From Lysinimonas soli (GTDB lineage Bacteria > Actinomycetota > Actinomycetes > Actinomycetales > Microbacteriaceae), in assembly GCF_042655435.1 (NCBI RefSeq), contig NZ_JBHSMG010000001.1, forward strand, positions 620,001-684,000: a stretch of DNA of 64,000 nt, read 5' to 3'. Position numbers and translations under genes: made by a program. Shown here piece after piece: positions 18,600 to 27,371 of the stretch. Numbering within the stretch: position 1 is the first letter of the stretch; every line of letters starts with the position of its first letter. Under the pieces are notes generated by a model, which saw only the letters and a program-made list of their open reading frames with translations, had not been told where the DNA came from and ran no database searches.

Positions 18600-20944
18600 G
18601 CACGCGTCCCCGTCGCCCTCGGCGCCCGACCCTCGGATTCCTGCTGATCGCGGTCCTGCTGTGCTGGGCGGCGATCGGCCTCGCCGCGGCATCGCTCTGG
18701 CCGATCTACCAGACCGAGCGCTTCGTCGTGCTCGTCGCCGTCGCCGCGGTGCTCGGAACCCTCATCGCGGTGCTCGGCGCCTGGTTCCGCTGGCCGTCCT
18801 GGGCCCTGCTGCTCGCCGGATTCGCGGCCTTCCTCGCCGTCGGGGTGCCCCTGGCCGTGCCCGATCAGGCCGTCTCGGGCCTGCTTCCCAGCCCCGCCGG
18901 CCTGCTCGAACTGCTCTCGGGGATCGCGCTCGGCTGGAAGCAGCTGGTCACCATCAGCCTCCCGGTCGGCGCGTACCAGGCCCTGCTCGTCCCGGCGCTT
19001 CTGCTCGTGCTCTCGGTGACGATCGTGAGCGTGAGCGTCTCGCTGCGGGCGACATGGGGCGAGCTCGGGGTCATCGCGCCGGTCGTGCTCTTCCTGGTCG
19101 GAATCGCCTTCGGCCCCGACCGCGCCAGCACCCCGATCTGGCTCGTGCTCGCGTTGCTCGCGGTGATCCTGGTCACGCTGAGTTGGCGCCGGTGGCGCCG
19201 CCGTCGGGCCTCGATCCGGGCGCTCGCGCGCGCCACGCCGGATGCCGAGGGCCGGCCCCTCGCGACGGCGGCCGACGGCGGGCTCGGGGTTCGCGGCATC
19301 CTGGCGGGCGCGGTCATCCTGGCGATCGCCGGTGCGGCCTCGATCGCCGCCTCGAGCGCCCTGCCGCCCACGGGCGACCGCAACGTGCTGCGCACGGCGG
19401 TCGTGCAGCCGTTCGACCCCCGCGACTACTCGAGCCCGCTATCGGGGTTCCGGCGCTACCTGCGCGACGACAAGGCGGACCAGGTGCAGTTCACGGTCGG
19501 CGGCCTGCCCGCCGGGGCCCGCATCCGCGTCGCCACGCTCGACAGCTACGACGGCGTGGTGTACGCCGTCGGCAGTTCGACCGTCGACAGCGCCTCGGGC
19601 ACCTTCGTGCGCATCCCTTCCTCGGTCGATCAGTCATCCGTCTCCGGCAAGCAGGTGAAGCTCGGCGTGACGATCGAAGGGTATTCGGGCGTCTGGCTGC
19701 CGACGGTCGGCCGATTCGAGTCGGTCGCCTTCGACCCTGCGGACGCGGCCCGGCTGAGCGACGGGTTCTACTACAACAACGCGAGCGGTACCGCCGCGGT
19801 GCTCGGCGGCGTGCGCTCGGGGGAGAGCTACACCCTGCGCGCCGTCGTGCCGAACCAGCCGTCGACCGCGGAGCTGGCGAAGCTCACGCCCGGCGCGGCC
19901 GTCGTCCCGCGGATCGGCGTGCTGCCGGACGACCTCACGCAGCACCTCGACAGCTACACGGCGGGCAAGACCTCGTCGGGAGCGCGGTTGGTGGCGATGC
20001 TCGACGGGCTCAAGAAAGAGGGCTACATCAGCCACGGCCTCGACCCGGCACAGCCTGTCAGCAGATCGGGTCATGCCGCCGACCGCATCAGCGAGTTGTT
20101 CACCGACCCCCGCATGATCGGCGACGCCGAGCAGTACTCGGTGGCGGCCGCCCTGATGGCGCGTCAGCTGGGATTCCCGGCCCGAGTCGTGTTCGGCTTC
20201 GCCCCCCGGGTGTCCGGATCGACGACCCGGGTGACGGGCGCCGACGTCTCGGCGTGGATCGAGGTCGACACGGCCGAATACGGCTGGGTGACGATCGACC
20301 CGTCGCCCGCAGTGCGTCCGATCCCCGCGGAGCAGCCGCAGGATCCGACCAAGATCGCCCGCCCGCAGTCGGTCGTGCCGCCGCCCACCGACAAGGGCGA
20401 CACCAACGTGAACCAGACGGCGCCCGAGAGCAGTCAGAGCCAGCCGGACGCCCTCGATCCGGTGCTCGCGGTCGTTCTGCAGGTGCTGCGGGTCGCGGGC
20501 GCCGTTGCGCTGGTCGTCGTGGTGTTCGCGGCGCCGTTCCTCGTGATCATCGCCGCCAAAGCGCGCCGACGCCGGCTCAGGCGGGCGTCGCCATCGCCCC
20601 TTCAGCGAATCCGCGGCGGCTGGGAGGAATTCGAGGATGCCGTGCTCGACCACGGCCTGCAGCCGCCCCCCGCGGCCACCCGCTCCGAGGTGGCTGGCGT
20701 CGTCGGCACGCTGCCCTCCCGCGTGCTCGCCGCGGTCGCCGACCGCGCGGTCTTCGCCCCCGACGACACGGACCCGGCGGACGCCGACCGGGTCTGGGAT
20801 GCCGTCGGCGAACTGCGCGTGGCGCTCGGCGCGGGCCTGAACCGTCGTCAGCGGCTGCTGGCGCTCGTCTCGGTCCGCTCGCTCGGTGGCTATAGTGTTC
20901 GAGGTCTGTTCCGGCGCACCGCACGCAAGGAGGGCCGCCCATGA
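18596..20944 (+). CDS. Transglutaminase-fold membrane protein, catalytic residues replaced
   Basis: 782-residue protein of the TgpA-like type: five or six membrane helices in the first ~255 residues, a large outside region with a transglutaminase-core fold, a membrane helix at about 625-655 and a cytoplasmic tail. In the core, GDAEQYSVAAALMAR then GFPARVVFGF aligns with the family pattern G-x-C-E-x-Y...GIPARVV-x-G, but the catalytic Cys position is Ala511. The HAW motif reads SAW (Ser552), while the Asp of IDPSP is kept (Asp568). It is therefore probably not a working transglutaminase or protease and may bind peptide or scaffold a complex. Overlaps DUF58 and the next gene by four bases each. 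Confidence 0.88.
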   Translation: MSTRPRRPRRPTLGFLLIAVLLCWAAIGLAAASLWPIYQTERFVVLVAVAAVLGTLIAVLGAWFRWPSWALLLAGFAAFLAVGVPLAVPDQAVSGLLPSPAGLLELLSGIALGWKQLVTISLPVGAYQALLVPALLLVLSVTIVSVSVSLRATWGELGVIAPVVLFLVGIAFGPDRASTPIWLVLALLAVILVTLSWRRWRRRRASIRALARATPDAEGRPLATAADGGLGVRGILAGAVILAIAGAASIAASSALPPTGDRNVLRTAVVQPFDPRDYSSPLSGFRRYLRDDKADQVQFTVGGLPAGARIRVATLDSYDGVVYAVGSSTVDSASGTFVRIPSSVDQSSVSGKQVKLGVTIEGYSGVWLPTVGRFESVAFDPADAARLSDGFYYNNASGTAAVLGGVRSGESYTLRAVVPNQPSTAELAKLTPGAAVVPRIGVLPDDLTQHLDSYTAGKTSSGARLVAMLDGLKKEGYISHGLDPAQPVSRSGHAADRISELFTDPRMIGDAEQYSVAAALMARQLGFPARVVFGFAPRVSGSTTRVTGADVSAWIEVDTAEYGWVTIDPSPAVRPIPAEQPQDPTKIARPQSVVPPPTDKGDTNVNQTAPESSQSQPDALDPVLAVVLQVLRVAGAVALVVVVFAAPFLVIIAAKARRRRLRRASPSPLQRIRGGWEEFEDAVLDHGLQPPPAATRSEVAGVVGTLPSRVLAAVADRAVFAPDDTDPADADRVWDAVGELRVALGAGLNRRQRLLALVSVRSLGGYSVRGLFRRTARKEGRP

Positions 20945-21870
20945 TCTGCCGCTACTGTGGCACGGCCCTGCCCCAGGGGGCCATGTTCTGCGGCGAGTGC
21001 GGGCGGGCGGTCCACCCCGACGAGTCGCGGAGTGCTCCCGCGCCCACCTCAGGGCTGTCGATCGCAGATCTCGCGTTCAGCTCGCCCGGGGAGACCTCGC
21101 CCGCGGGCGATCCCGATGCCCGTGAACTCCCCGACGGGACGCCGGCTCATCCGGCGATCTCCGCGACCGCATGCGCGCAGTGCGGTGAGCCCATGGACGA
21201 CGGCGATGTCTTCTGCGGAGAATGCGGCTTCGTCGCGCAGTCCGCGACATCCGTGCCTCCGGCGGAGGATCCGGAGTTCGAGGTCGACTCCGGCTCCCCG
21301 CCCGCTCCCGTCCTCGACCGGGACGGCACGACCGAGGTCGAACCCCTGAGCGCCGAGTTCGAGGAGTTCGACGCCGTGGCGCCCGCGCCCGACGCCGCGC
21401 CCGCGCCCGACGCCGTCGTGGCCCCCGCCCCGCACGGCGGACCCGTGCGGGCGAGGGCGATCCCCGATCCGTTCCCCTGGGGAGCCGCACGAACGGTTCC
21501 CGAAGACCACGAGGCGACCCGCCTGGTCGCCGGCGGCGGATCCGGCGCGCGCTTCGTGCTGCAGTTCAGCACGGGCGAGAGCGTGACGGTGACGGGATCC
21601 GGACTGATCGGGCGCAACCCATCCATGCAGCCGGGGGAATACGTCGACCAGCTGGTGCCGATCTTCGACGCGGGCAAGTCCGTCTCGAAGACCCATCTGG
21701 AGTTCGGACAGGAGGGCGGGCGGTTCTGGGTCAGCGACCGGTACTCGACGAACGGCTCGGTCGTCCGCCAGCCCGATGCCGCGCCGCGCCGATGCGACCC
21801 GGGCCGGCGCTACTTCGTGGGGCGGGGCACCCGAGTGGACGTCGGCGAGCAGTTCTTCGTCGTCAGCTGA
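20941..21870 (+). CDS. Double zinc-ribbon FHA domain protein
   Basis: 309-residue cytosolic protein. Two zinc ribbons are visible, the first with Cys3, Cys6, Cys17 and Cys20, the second with Cys78, Cys81, Cys92 and Cys95. A low-complexity acidic/proline linker follows and then a C-terminal FHA domain (about 200-305) with Gly-Arg in LIGRNPS, Ser-Lys-Thr-His in KSVSKTHLE and STNGS. Thr-Thr-Glu-Val in the linker (about 132-135) is a possible kinase target. It is the second FHA reader in the locus and starts inside the stop of the transglutaminase-fold gene. It probably docks on a phosphorylated membrane protein, perhaps the kinase; that is inference. Confidence 0.87.
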   Translation: MICRYCGTALPQGAMFCGECGRAVHPDESRSAPAPTSGLSIADLAFSSPGETSPAGDPDARELPDGTPAHPAISATACAQCGEPMDDGDVFCGECGFVAQSATSVPPAEDPEFEVDSGSPPAPVLDRDGTTEVEPLSAEFEEFDAVAPAPDAAPAPDAVVAPAPHGGPVRARAIPDPFPWGAARTVPEDHEATRLVAGGGSGARFVLQFSTGESVTVTGSGLIGRNPSMQPGEYVDQLVPIFDAGKSVSKTHLEFGQEGGRFWVSDRYSTNGSVVRQPDAAPRRCDPGRRYFVGRGTRVDVGEQFFVVS

Positions 21871-21966
21871 GCCCCCGCGCTTCCTCCCCGCGCTGCTCGC
21901 GCGCCGGTTCTGCGCCGATCGCCGTCCGGCCGCCCGCTCGGCCCGTGCGGGACGTGGACTGGGCGG

Positions 21967-24819
21967 GTGATCCCGACCACCGCGCCCCGCCGTCTCACAC
22001 TCCCCGCCTTCGCCCCGCCGCCGTCCCGCACCGGCTTCCCGCTGATGGCAACCCTGGCCCCGGTGGCGATGTCGCTCGCGATCTGGGCGGTGACCCGGTC
22101 CCCGTACTCGCTGCTCTTCGCCGCGCTGGGCCCGGTCGTCGCGCTCGGCGGTCTGCTCGACGGGCGGCGGCAGCGGCGACGTGCCGAGCGGCGGCAGACG
22201 GCGAAGGCGCTCGCGTCGATCGAACGCCTCTCACAGCGGGTGGCCGACACGCAGCGGGCCGAACGAGCGCGACTGGCCGCGCTGGCGCCCGCGCCGGCGG
22301 TGCTGGGCGATCCTGCGCTCGCGATGAAGCGGTGGACGCGCGAATCGGAGGACGCGGCGGACCGGGACGATCAGCTGCCGCTGCCCGTGCTGCTGGGTCG
22401 GGCGACCCTGCCCGCCGTGGTCGACCTCGAAGGGGAGCCCGAGGAGGATGAGCCGCCCCCGCCGCTCGCGCGGGCGCTCGAGCGCCTTCGCGCCGACGCC
22501 GAGGGCTTAGCTGGTGCTCCGTGGGTGGTCGACGCCCGTGACGGGGTCGCGGTGCTCGGACCGGAACGGCTGGCGCGGGCCGTGGCCCGCTCGCTCGCGC
22601 TGCAGCTCGCCGCCGGGCGGTCTCCCGCGACCACCCGCATCACGGCGCCGCGCGACGAACCGTGGACCGCGGGCCTTCCGCACGCCGTGACCTTCCACGA
22701 CGAACGGTCCTACCGCTTCGAATGCGACGGCAACGAGGTCGCGGCCGTCGGCTGGGCGGACGACCCCAGGGAGCTGCCCGTGGCCGGTCGACTCGCCGTG
22801 CAGCTCGACCTGAGCGGGGAGCGGTTGCCGGTCGCTCTTCATGGAGCGACCGGGGAGCCGCAGTACGAGGCCCTCGGCGGCGCGCGCGCCGCCGAGCTGG
22901 CCGCCGCGGTGGATGCCATGGCCCGGGCGCGCGGGCTCGATGCCGCCGCGCGGTCCCTGCCCGAACTCGTCCTCCTGGCCGAGCTGCCGGAGCAGTCGTA
23001 CGGCGAGCCCGACGGGAGCACCCTGCGCGCCGCCCTCGGGCGTGACGCCGACGGGGCCGTCGAGCTCGACCTGGTGCGCGACGGCCCGCACGCCATCGTC
23101 GCGGGAACGACCGGGACCGGCAAGAGCGAGCTGCTCGTGAGCTGGGTACTGGCGATGGCGGGACGGTATCCGGTCGAGGCCGTGACGTTTCTGCTCGTCG
23201 ACTTCAAGGGTGGGGCGGCGTTCGCTCCGCTGGCTGGGCTTCCGCACGTCGTCGGTACCGTGAGCGACCTGGATGCCCGCAGAAGCCGCCGCGCGATCGA
23301 GAGCCTGCGGGCGGAGCTGCTGCGACGCGAGCGGCTGCTGGCCGAGCACGGGGCCCGAGCGATCGACGACCTCGATCCGGGGGTGCTCGCGCGTCTGGTG
23401 ATCGTCGTCGACGAGTTCGCGGCCGTGGTCTCGGGGCAGCCCGAGTTGCACGAGGTCTTCGCCGACCTGGCCGGCCGCGGCCGCTCGCTCGGCCTGCACC
23501 TGATCCTGTGCACCCAGCGACCGTCGGGGGTCGTGCGCGACGCGGTGCTCGCGAACGTGACCCTGCGCCTGTCCCTTCGGGTGACCGATCGCGGTGACAG
23601 CCTCGCAATGCTCGGCAGCGACGCGGCTGCGCGCCTTCCCCCTGAACCGCGCGGGCGAGCGCTCATCGCCGACGGCTCGGGGCCGACCCGCGAGCTCCAG
23701 CTGGCCCTGGCCGACCGTGCGGATGCGGAGCGGGTGTGCGCCGCGTGGGCGGGTGCCGGGCGGGCGACCCGGGCCGCCGCGGTCTGGTGCGAGCCCCTGC
23801 CGACCCGGCTGCCGCTCGACTCGCTCCGGCCCGACGGGGCGGCCGAGGGCGACGACCCGGGCATCCCGTTCGGGCGCATCGATCTTCCCGCCGAGCAGCG
23901 GCAGCCGATCGCGCGCTACGACCCGGATCGCGACGGGCACCTCCTCGTGCTGGGCGCCGCGGGCAGCGGCAAGACGAGCCTCCTTGCCACGCTCGCGGCC
24001 GGATCGAACTGCAGGGTGCTTCCCGCCGATCCGGCCGACGCATGGGGCGCACTCGGCGAGATGCTTGGACCGCCGGCGACGGAGCCCGCGCCGAACGCGC
24101 GCACCCTCGTGCTCATCGACGACCTCGACGCGTTGATCGACCGGCTCGACCCCGAGCTGCGGCACGACTTCGTCGACATGATCGGCAGGATCGCACGGGA
24201 GGCCCGCACGGTCGCATTCGCCGCCACGGCCCAGCGGCTCTCCGGCGGCGTGCAGCGGCTCGCCGGTCTGTTCGACGAGCGCATCCTGCTGCGGCAGTCG
24301 AACCGCGATGAGCACGTTCTGGCAGGCGGCGACGGCCACTCCTTCGACCCCCGGATGCCACCCGGCGCCGGGCGGTGGCGCGGGGCCGACATCCAGGTGG
24401 CCATCGGGGCGGCCGCGCTGCCCGCGCCGTCGGGCCCGCGGATCCCGATCGTGCGCGCGTCGGCGGCGCCGCTGGCCGTCGTCGCGGCGCGTCCGCGGGA
24501 GGTGGGGCGGCGGCTGGAGTCGGCCGGCATCCGCGTCGTCAGGATCGGGGACGACCCGGCGCCCGACGAGAGCGAGCTGCGGGTCTCGCGAGGCGGCGGC
24601 GCGCTCGTGCTGCTCGGCGACCCGGATGCCTGGCAGGCCGAATGGGCGCTGCTGGGTCTGGTGCGCCGCGAGCTGCCCGTGCTGCTACTGGGCTGCACCG
24701 CGGCCGAGTTGCGGGCCGTCACGCGGGTGCGCGATGTTCCGCCTCCGCTGGGCAACGGTCTCGACGAGGGCTGGCTCGTCGACGGTGGATCGGTGCGGCG
24801 CGCTCGGGTCGAGCCGTGA
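21967..24819 (+). CDS. FtsK/SpoIIIE (EccC-like) ATPase
   Basis: 950-residue membrane-associated ATPase of the HerA/FtsK superfamily. Two hydrophobic helices near residues 27-62 are followed by a basic stretch. ATPase domain 1 has Walker A GTTGTGKSEL (about 380-389) and Walker B RLVIVVDEFAAVV, domain 2 has Walker A GAAGSGKTSL (about 661-670) and TLVLIDDLDALID, and the last ~160 residues look like a third domain without Walker motifs. This multi-ATPase layout is that of EccC of type VII secretion, not of the DNA pump FtsK, which has one ATPase and a gamma domain. No WXG100 gene, EccB, EccD or mycosin is nearby. Start GTG is uncertain; ATG at 22045 is possible. Confidence 0.85.
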   Translation: MIPTTAPRRLTLPAFAPPPSRTGFPLMATLAPVAMSLAIWAVTRSPYSLLFAALGPVVALGGLLDGRRQRRRAERRQTAKALASIERLSQRVADTQRAERARLAALAPAPAVLGDPALAMKRWTRESEDAADRDDQLPLPVLLGRATLPAVVDLEGEPEEDEPPPPLARALERLRADAEGLAGAPWVVDARDGVAVLGPERLARAVARSLALQLAAGRSPATTRITAPRDEPWTAGLPHAVTFHDERSYRFECDGNEVAAVGWADDPRELPVAGRLAVQLDLSGERLPVALHGATGEPQYEALGGARAAELAAAVDAMARARGLDAAARSLPELVLLAELPEQSYGEPDGSTLRAALGRDADGAVELDLVRDGPHAIVAGTTGTGKSELLVSWVLAMAGRYPVEAVTFLLVDFKGGAAFAPLAGLPHVVGTVSDLDARRSRRAIESLRAELLRRERLLAEHGARAIDDLDPGVLARLVIVVDEFAAVVSGQPELHEVFADLAGRGRSLGLHLILCTQRPSGVVRDAVLANVTLRLSLRVTDRGDSLAMLGSDAAARLPPEPRGRALIADGSGPTRELQLALADRADAERVCAAWAGAGRATRAAAVWCEPLPTRLPLDSLRPDGAAEGDDPGIPFGRIDLPAEQRQPIARYDPDRDGHLLVLGAAGSGKTSLLATLAAGSNCRVLPADPADAWGALGEMLGPPATEPAPNARTLVLIDDLDALIDRLDPELRHDFVDMIGRIAREARTVAFAATAQRLSGGVQRLAGLFDERILLRQSNRDEHVLAGGDGHSFDPRMPPGAGRWRGADIQVAIGAAALPAPSGPRIPIVRASAAPLAVVAARPREVGRRLESAGIRVVRIGDDPAPDESELRVSRGGGALVLLGDPDAWQAEWALLGLVRRELPVLLLGCTAAELRAVTRVRDVPPPLGNGLDEGWLVDGGSVRRARVEP

Positions 24820-24857
24820 GCGCACCCGGGGCGAACGGTCTCGAGCCGTGGTCGCGA

Positions 24858-25973
24858 TCAGCCGAGGGCGGCGGCGACCGTTCCGGCCGCAAGCCCCTGC
24901 GCCGCGGCGACCGCGGCATTGACGACGGCGCCGCCGTGCACGTTGAGGCCGAGCGAGAGCGCGGGGTCGGCGCGCAGCGCGTCCCTCCAGCCGAGATTCG
25001 CGATCGAGCGGACGTACGGCAGTGTCGCGTTGGTCAGAGCGTAGGTCGAGGTGTGCGCCACCGCCCCCGGCATGTTCGCGACGCAGTAGAACAGCGAGCC
25101 GTGCACCGAATAGGTCGGGTCGGCGTGCGTCGTCGCGTGGCTGTCCTCGAAGCAGCCCCCCTGGTCGATCGCGATGTCGACGAGCACACTGCCCGGCTTC
25201 ATGCGGGCCACGAGGGCGTTGGTCACGAGCTTCGGCGCCTTGGCACCCGGCACGAGCACCGAGCCGATCACGAGATCCGCGTCGAGCACGGCCTTCTCGA
25301 TCTCGAAGCTGTTCGAGGCGATCGTCTGGATGCGACCGGCGTAGTCGGCATCCAGCTCGCGCAGCCGCTGGATGTTGGTGTCGAGCACGGTGACCCGCGC
25401 CCCCAGGCCGACGCTGACGCTGATCGCGTTGGTGCCGGCCACCCCGCCGCCGAGCACGACGACGTGGGCAGGATGCGTGCCGGGCACCCCCGGCACGAGC
25501 AGCCCCGGCCCGCCGTTCGGGCGCAGCATGACGTTCGCCCCGACGATCGGCGCGAGCCGGCCGGCCACCTCGCTCATCGGAGCCAGCAGAGGCAGGGCCC
25601 GATTCGGCAGCTGCACGGTCTCGTAGGCGATCGCGGTGATCCCGCTCGACACCAGGTGACGCGTGAGGGCCGCCTCGGCGGCCAGATGCAGGTAGGTGAA
25701 CAGAACGAGATCGTCGCGAAAGTAGCCGTACTCGCTCTCGATCGGCTCCTTGACCTTGAGCAGCAGCTCGGCCGTGCTCCACACCTCGTCGGCGGTGTCG
25801 ACGATCGTCGCCCCGGCGGCGCGGTAATCCTCGTCGCTGATCGACGAGCCAAGGCCCGCACCCGACTGCACCGTCACCTCGTGGCCGTGCGCCGACAGAT
25901 CGTGCACTCCAGCCGGGGTGATCGCCACTCGGAACTCGTTGTTCTTGATCTCGCTGGGGACGCCGACCTTCAT
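24858..25973 (-). CDS. ald: Alanine dehydrogenase
   Basis: NAD-dependent enzyme for reversible deamination of L-alanine to pyruvate and ammonium, also able to make alanine from ammonium. The chosen start MKVGVPSEIKN gives 371 residues, exactly the usual Ald length. The Rossmann motif GGGVAGTNA, the substrate-side RVAITPAGV and the FTYLHLAAE segment fit the family. It is convergent with the FtsK-like gene and divergent from potD. TACGCT six bases upstream predicts a leaderless mRNA. Alanine formed by pyruvate-dependent putrescine transaminases next door could be reoxidised here, which would explain the placement. Confidence 0.95.
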   Translation of the reverse strand: MKVGVPSEIKNNEFRVAITPAGVHDLSAHGHEVTVQSGAGLGSSISDEDYRAAGATIVDTADEVWSTAELLLKVKEPIESEYGYFRDDLVLFTYLHLAAEAALTRHLVSSGITAIAYETVQLPNRALPLLAPMSEVAGRLAPIVGANVMLRPNGGPGLLVPGVPGTHPAHVVVLGGGVAGTNAISVSVGLGARVTVLDTNIQRLRELDADYAGRIQTIASNSFEIEKAVLDADLVIGSVLVPGAKAPKLVTNALVARMKPGSVLVDIAIDQGGCFEDSHATTHADPTYSVHGSLFYCVANMPGAVAHTSTYALTNATLPYVRSIANLGWRDALRADPALSLGLNVHGGAVVNAAVAAAQGLAAGTVAAALG

Positions 25974-25979
25974 GGGGCC

Positions 25980-25985
25980 AGCGTA
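25980..25985 (-). promoter_or_regulatory. -10 hexamer of ald (leaderless)
   Basis: TACGCT on the minus strand, six bases before the ATG at 25973. Confidence 0.5.
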
Positions 25986-26032
25986 GCCCGGCAAGACCAT
26001 GGATTCCGCACCGATTTTCGGCAATATGCGCT

Positions 26033-26046
26033 GATTTCGTGAAATC
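26033..26046. promoter_or_regulatory. Palindrome between ald and potD
   Basis: Perfect inverted repeat GATTTC-GT-GAAATC, followed by TTTCGAAA at 26051-26058, in an AT-richer patch of the 183-base divergent region. It resembles operators of Lrp/AsnC-type regulators such as AldR and lies about 60 bases upstream of the ald start. The regulator is inferred only. Confidence 0.4.
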
Positions 26047-26156
26047 TATGTTTCGAAATGGGCCATTTGCCCCTCCAACGTTTCGTTCGGCGACGGCGTG
26101 TGCCAGGATCGACCAACGGCGGCGACGCCGGTCCGCCTGCGCTGAAGGAGTCCTCC

Positions 26157-27371
26157 ATGCCCCGGTCCCTGCCAGAAGATCCGCTGATCCGCTCGCTCGT
26201 CGTTCAGGCGAGGAACGCGCAGCTGACCCGACGCGGCGTGCTCGCGGGAGCCACCGGCGGGGCCGCCGCTCTCGCCCTCGCAGCGTGCGCCCCGACCGGC
26301 TCGTCGAAGCCGGCGCCGGCGTCCGACATCTCGTCGAGCGACAAGCGCATGGTCTGGGCGAACTGGCCGCTGTACATGGACACCGTCGACGGCACGGGCG
26401 CCCACCCCACGCTCGACGCCTTCACCAAGGCGACCGGCATCAAGGTCGACTACCGGGAGGACGTCGACGACAACAACACCTACTACGCGAAGGTCAAGGA
26501 CCAGCTCGCGCTCGGCAAGGACATCGGCGCCGACACCGTCTGCCTCACCGACTGGATGGTGAGCCGCTGGATCCGGCTTGGCTACACCCAGAAGCTCGAC
26601 CACTCCAAGATCCCGAACATCAAGAACCTCAACCCCAACCTGTTGAACATCGACTACGACAAGGGCCGCAACTACTCCCTGCCGTGGCAGGGCGGATTCG
26701 CCGGCATCTGCTGGAACAAGGACAAGTTCCCCAAGGGGTTCACGAGCGTCAGCGAGATGTTCAAGGAGCCCGCGCTCAAGGGACGCATCGAGGTGCTCAG
26801 CGAGATGCGCGACACGATCGGGCTCATCATGCTCGAGCAGAACGTCGACATCTCGGCTCCGATCCAGAACTACCAGTTCCAGAACGGCCTCGACGAGCTG
26901 CAGAAGTACATCAGCGACGGGATCATCCGCAGCGTCAAGGGCAACTCCTACACCGAGGACCTGGTCAGCGGCGACGCGCTCGCCGCGATCTGCTGGTCGG
27001 GAGACATCACGGCGACCAACGCCTCGAACGGCGACCACTGGGAGTTCGCGATCCCGGACGCCGGGGGCACGCTCTGGAACGACAACTACCTGATCCCGAT
27101 CGGCGCCCGTCACAAGGCCAACGCCGAGGCGGTCATGAACTGGTACTACGACCCCAAGATCGCGGCGGAGGTGGCGGCCTACGTCAACTACATCACGCCC
27201 GTGGTCGGCGCCAAGGAGGAGGCCGCCAAGATCGATCCGGCGCTCGCCGAGAACAACCTGATCTTCCCCGACGAGGCCACCCTCAAGAAGGCGCACGTCT
27301 TCCACACCCTGACGCCGGCGCAGGAGCAGTCGTTCACGTCCGGGTTCCAGAAAGTGCTGCTGGGCGCTTGA
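26157..27371 (+). CDS. potD: Polyamine ABC transporter substrate-binding lipoprotein
   Basis: Extracytoplasmic solute-binding protein of the PotD/spermidine-putrescine type, 404 residues. The N-terminus carries a twin-arginine-like signal (Arg25-Arg26-Gly-Val-Leu) and a lipobox ending at Cys44 (LAAC), so it is likely Tat-exported and lipid-anchored. The mature part has the PotD pattern of WANWPLYMD near the start and the SYTEDLVSGDALAAICWSGD region around the ligand cleft. The ATG at 26157 is preferred because GAAGGAG precedes it and the signal follows; an upstream start would add 33 unrelated residues. It is the first gene of potDABC. Substrate specificity (putrescine, spermidine or another amine) is not resolved. 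Confidence 0.92.
   Translation: MPRSLPEDPLIRSLVVQARNAQLTRRGVLAGATGGAAALALAACAPTGSSKPAPASDISSSDKRMVWANWPLYMDTVDGTGAHPTLDAFTKATGIKVDYREDVDDNNTYYAKVKDQLALGKDIGADTVCLTDWMVSRWIRLGYTQKLDHSKIPNIKNLNPNLLNIDYDKGRNYSLPWQGGFAGICWNKDKFPKGFTSVSEMFKEPALKGRIEVLSEMRDTIGLIMLEQNVDISAPIQNYQFQNGLDELQKYISDGIIRSVKGNSYTEDLVSGDALAAICWSGDITATNASNGDHWEFAIPDAGGTLWNDNYLIPIGARHKANAEAVMNWYYDPKIAAEVAAYVNYITPVVGAKEEAAKIDPALAENNLIFPDEATLKKAHVFHTLTPAQEQSFTSGFQKVLLGA

Noticed and set aside
21871..21966. Hidden small gene (WXG100-like) before the FtsK-like gene
   Set aside because: The 96-base gap cannot hold a ~100-residue protein, and no frame with a WxG motif is present on either strand there or after 24819.
24820..24857. 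Terminator between the FtsK-like gene and ald
   Set aside because: Only a weak ACGG/CCGT pairing is present in the 38-base gap; not enough to call.
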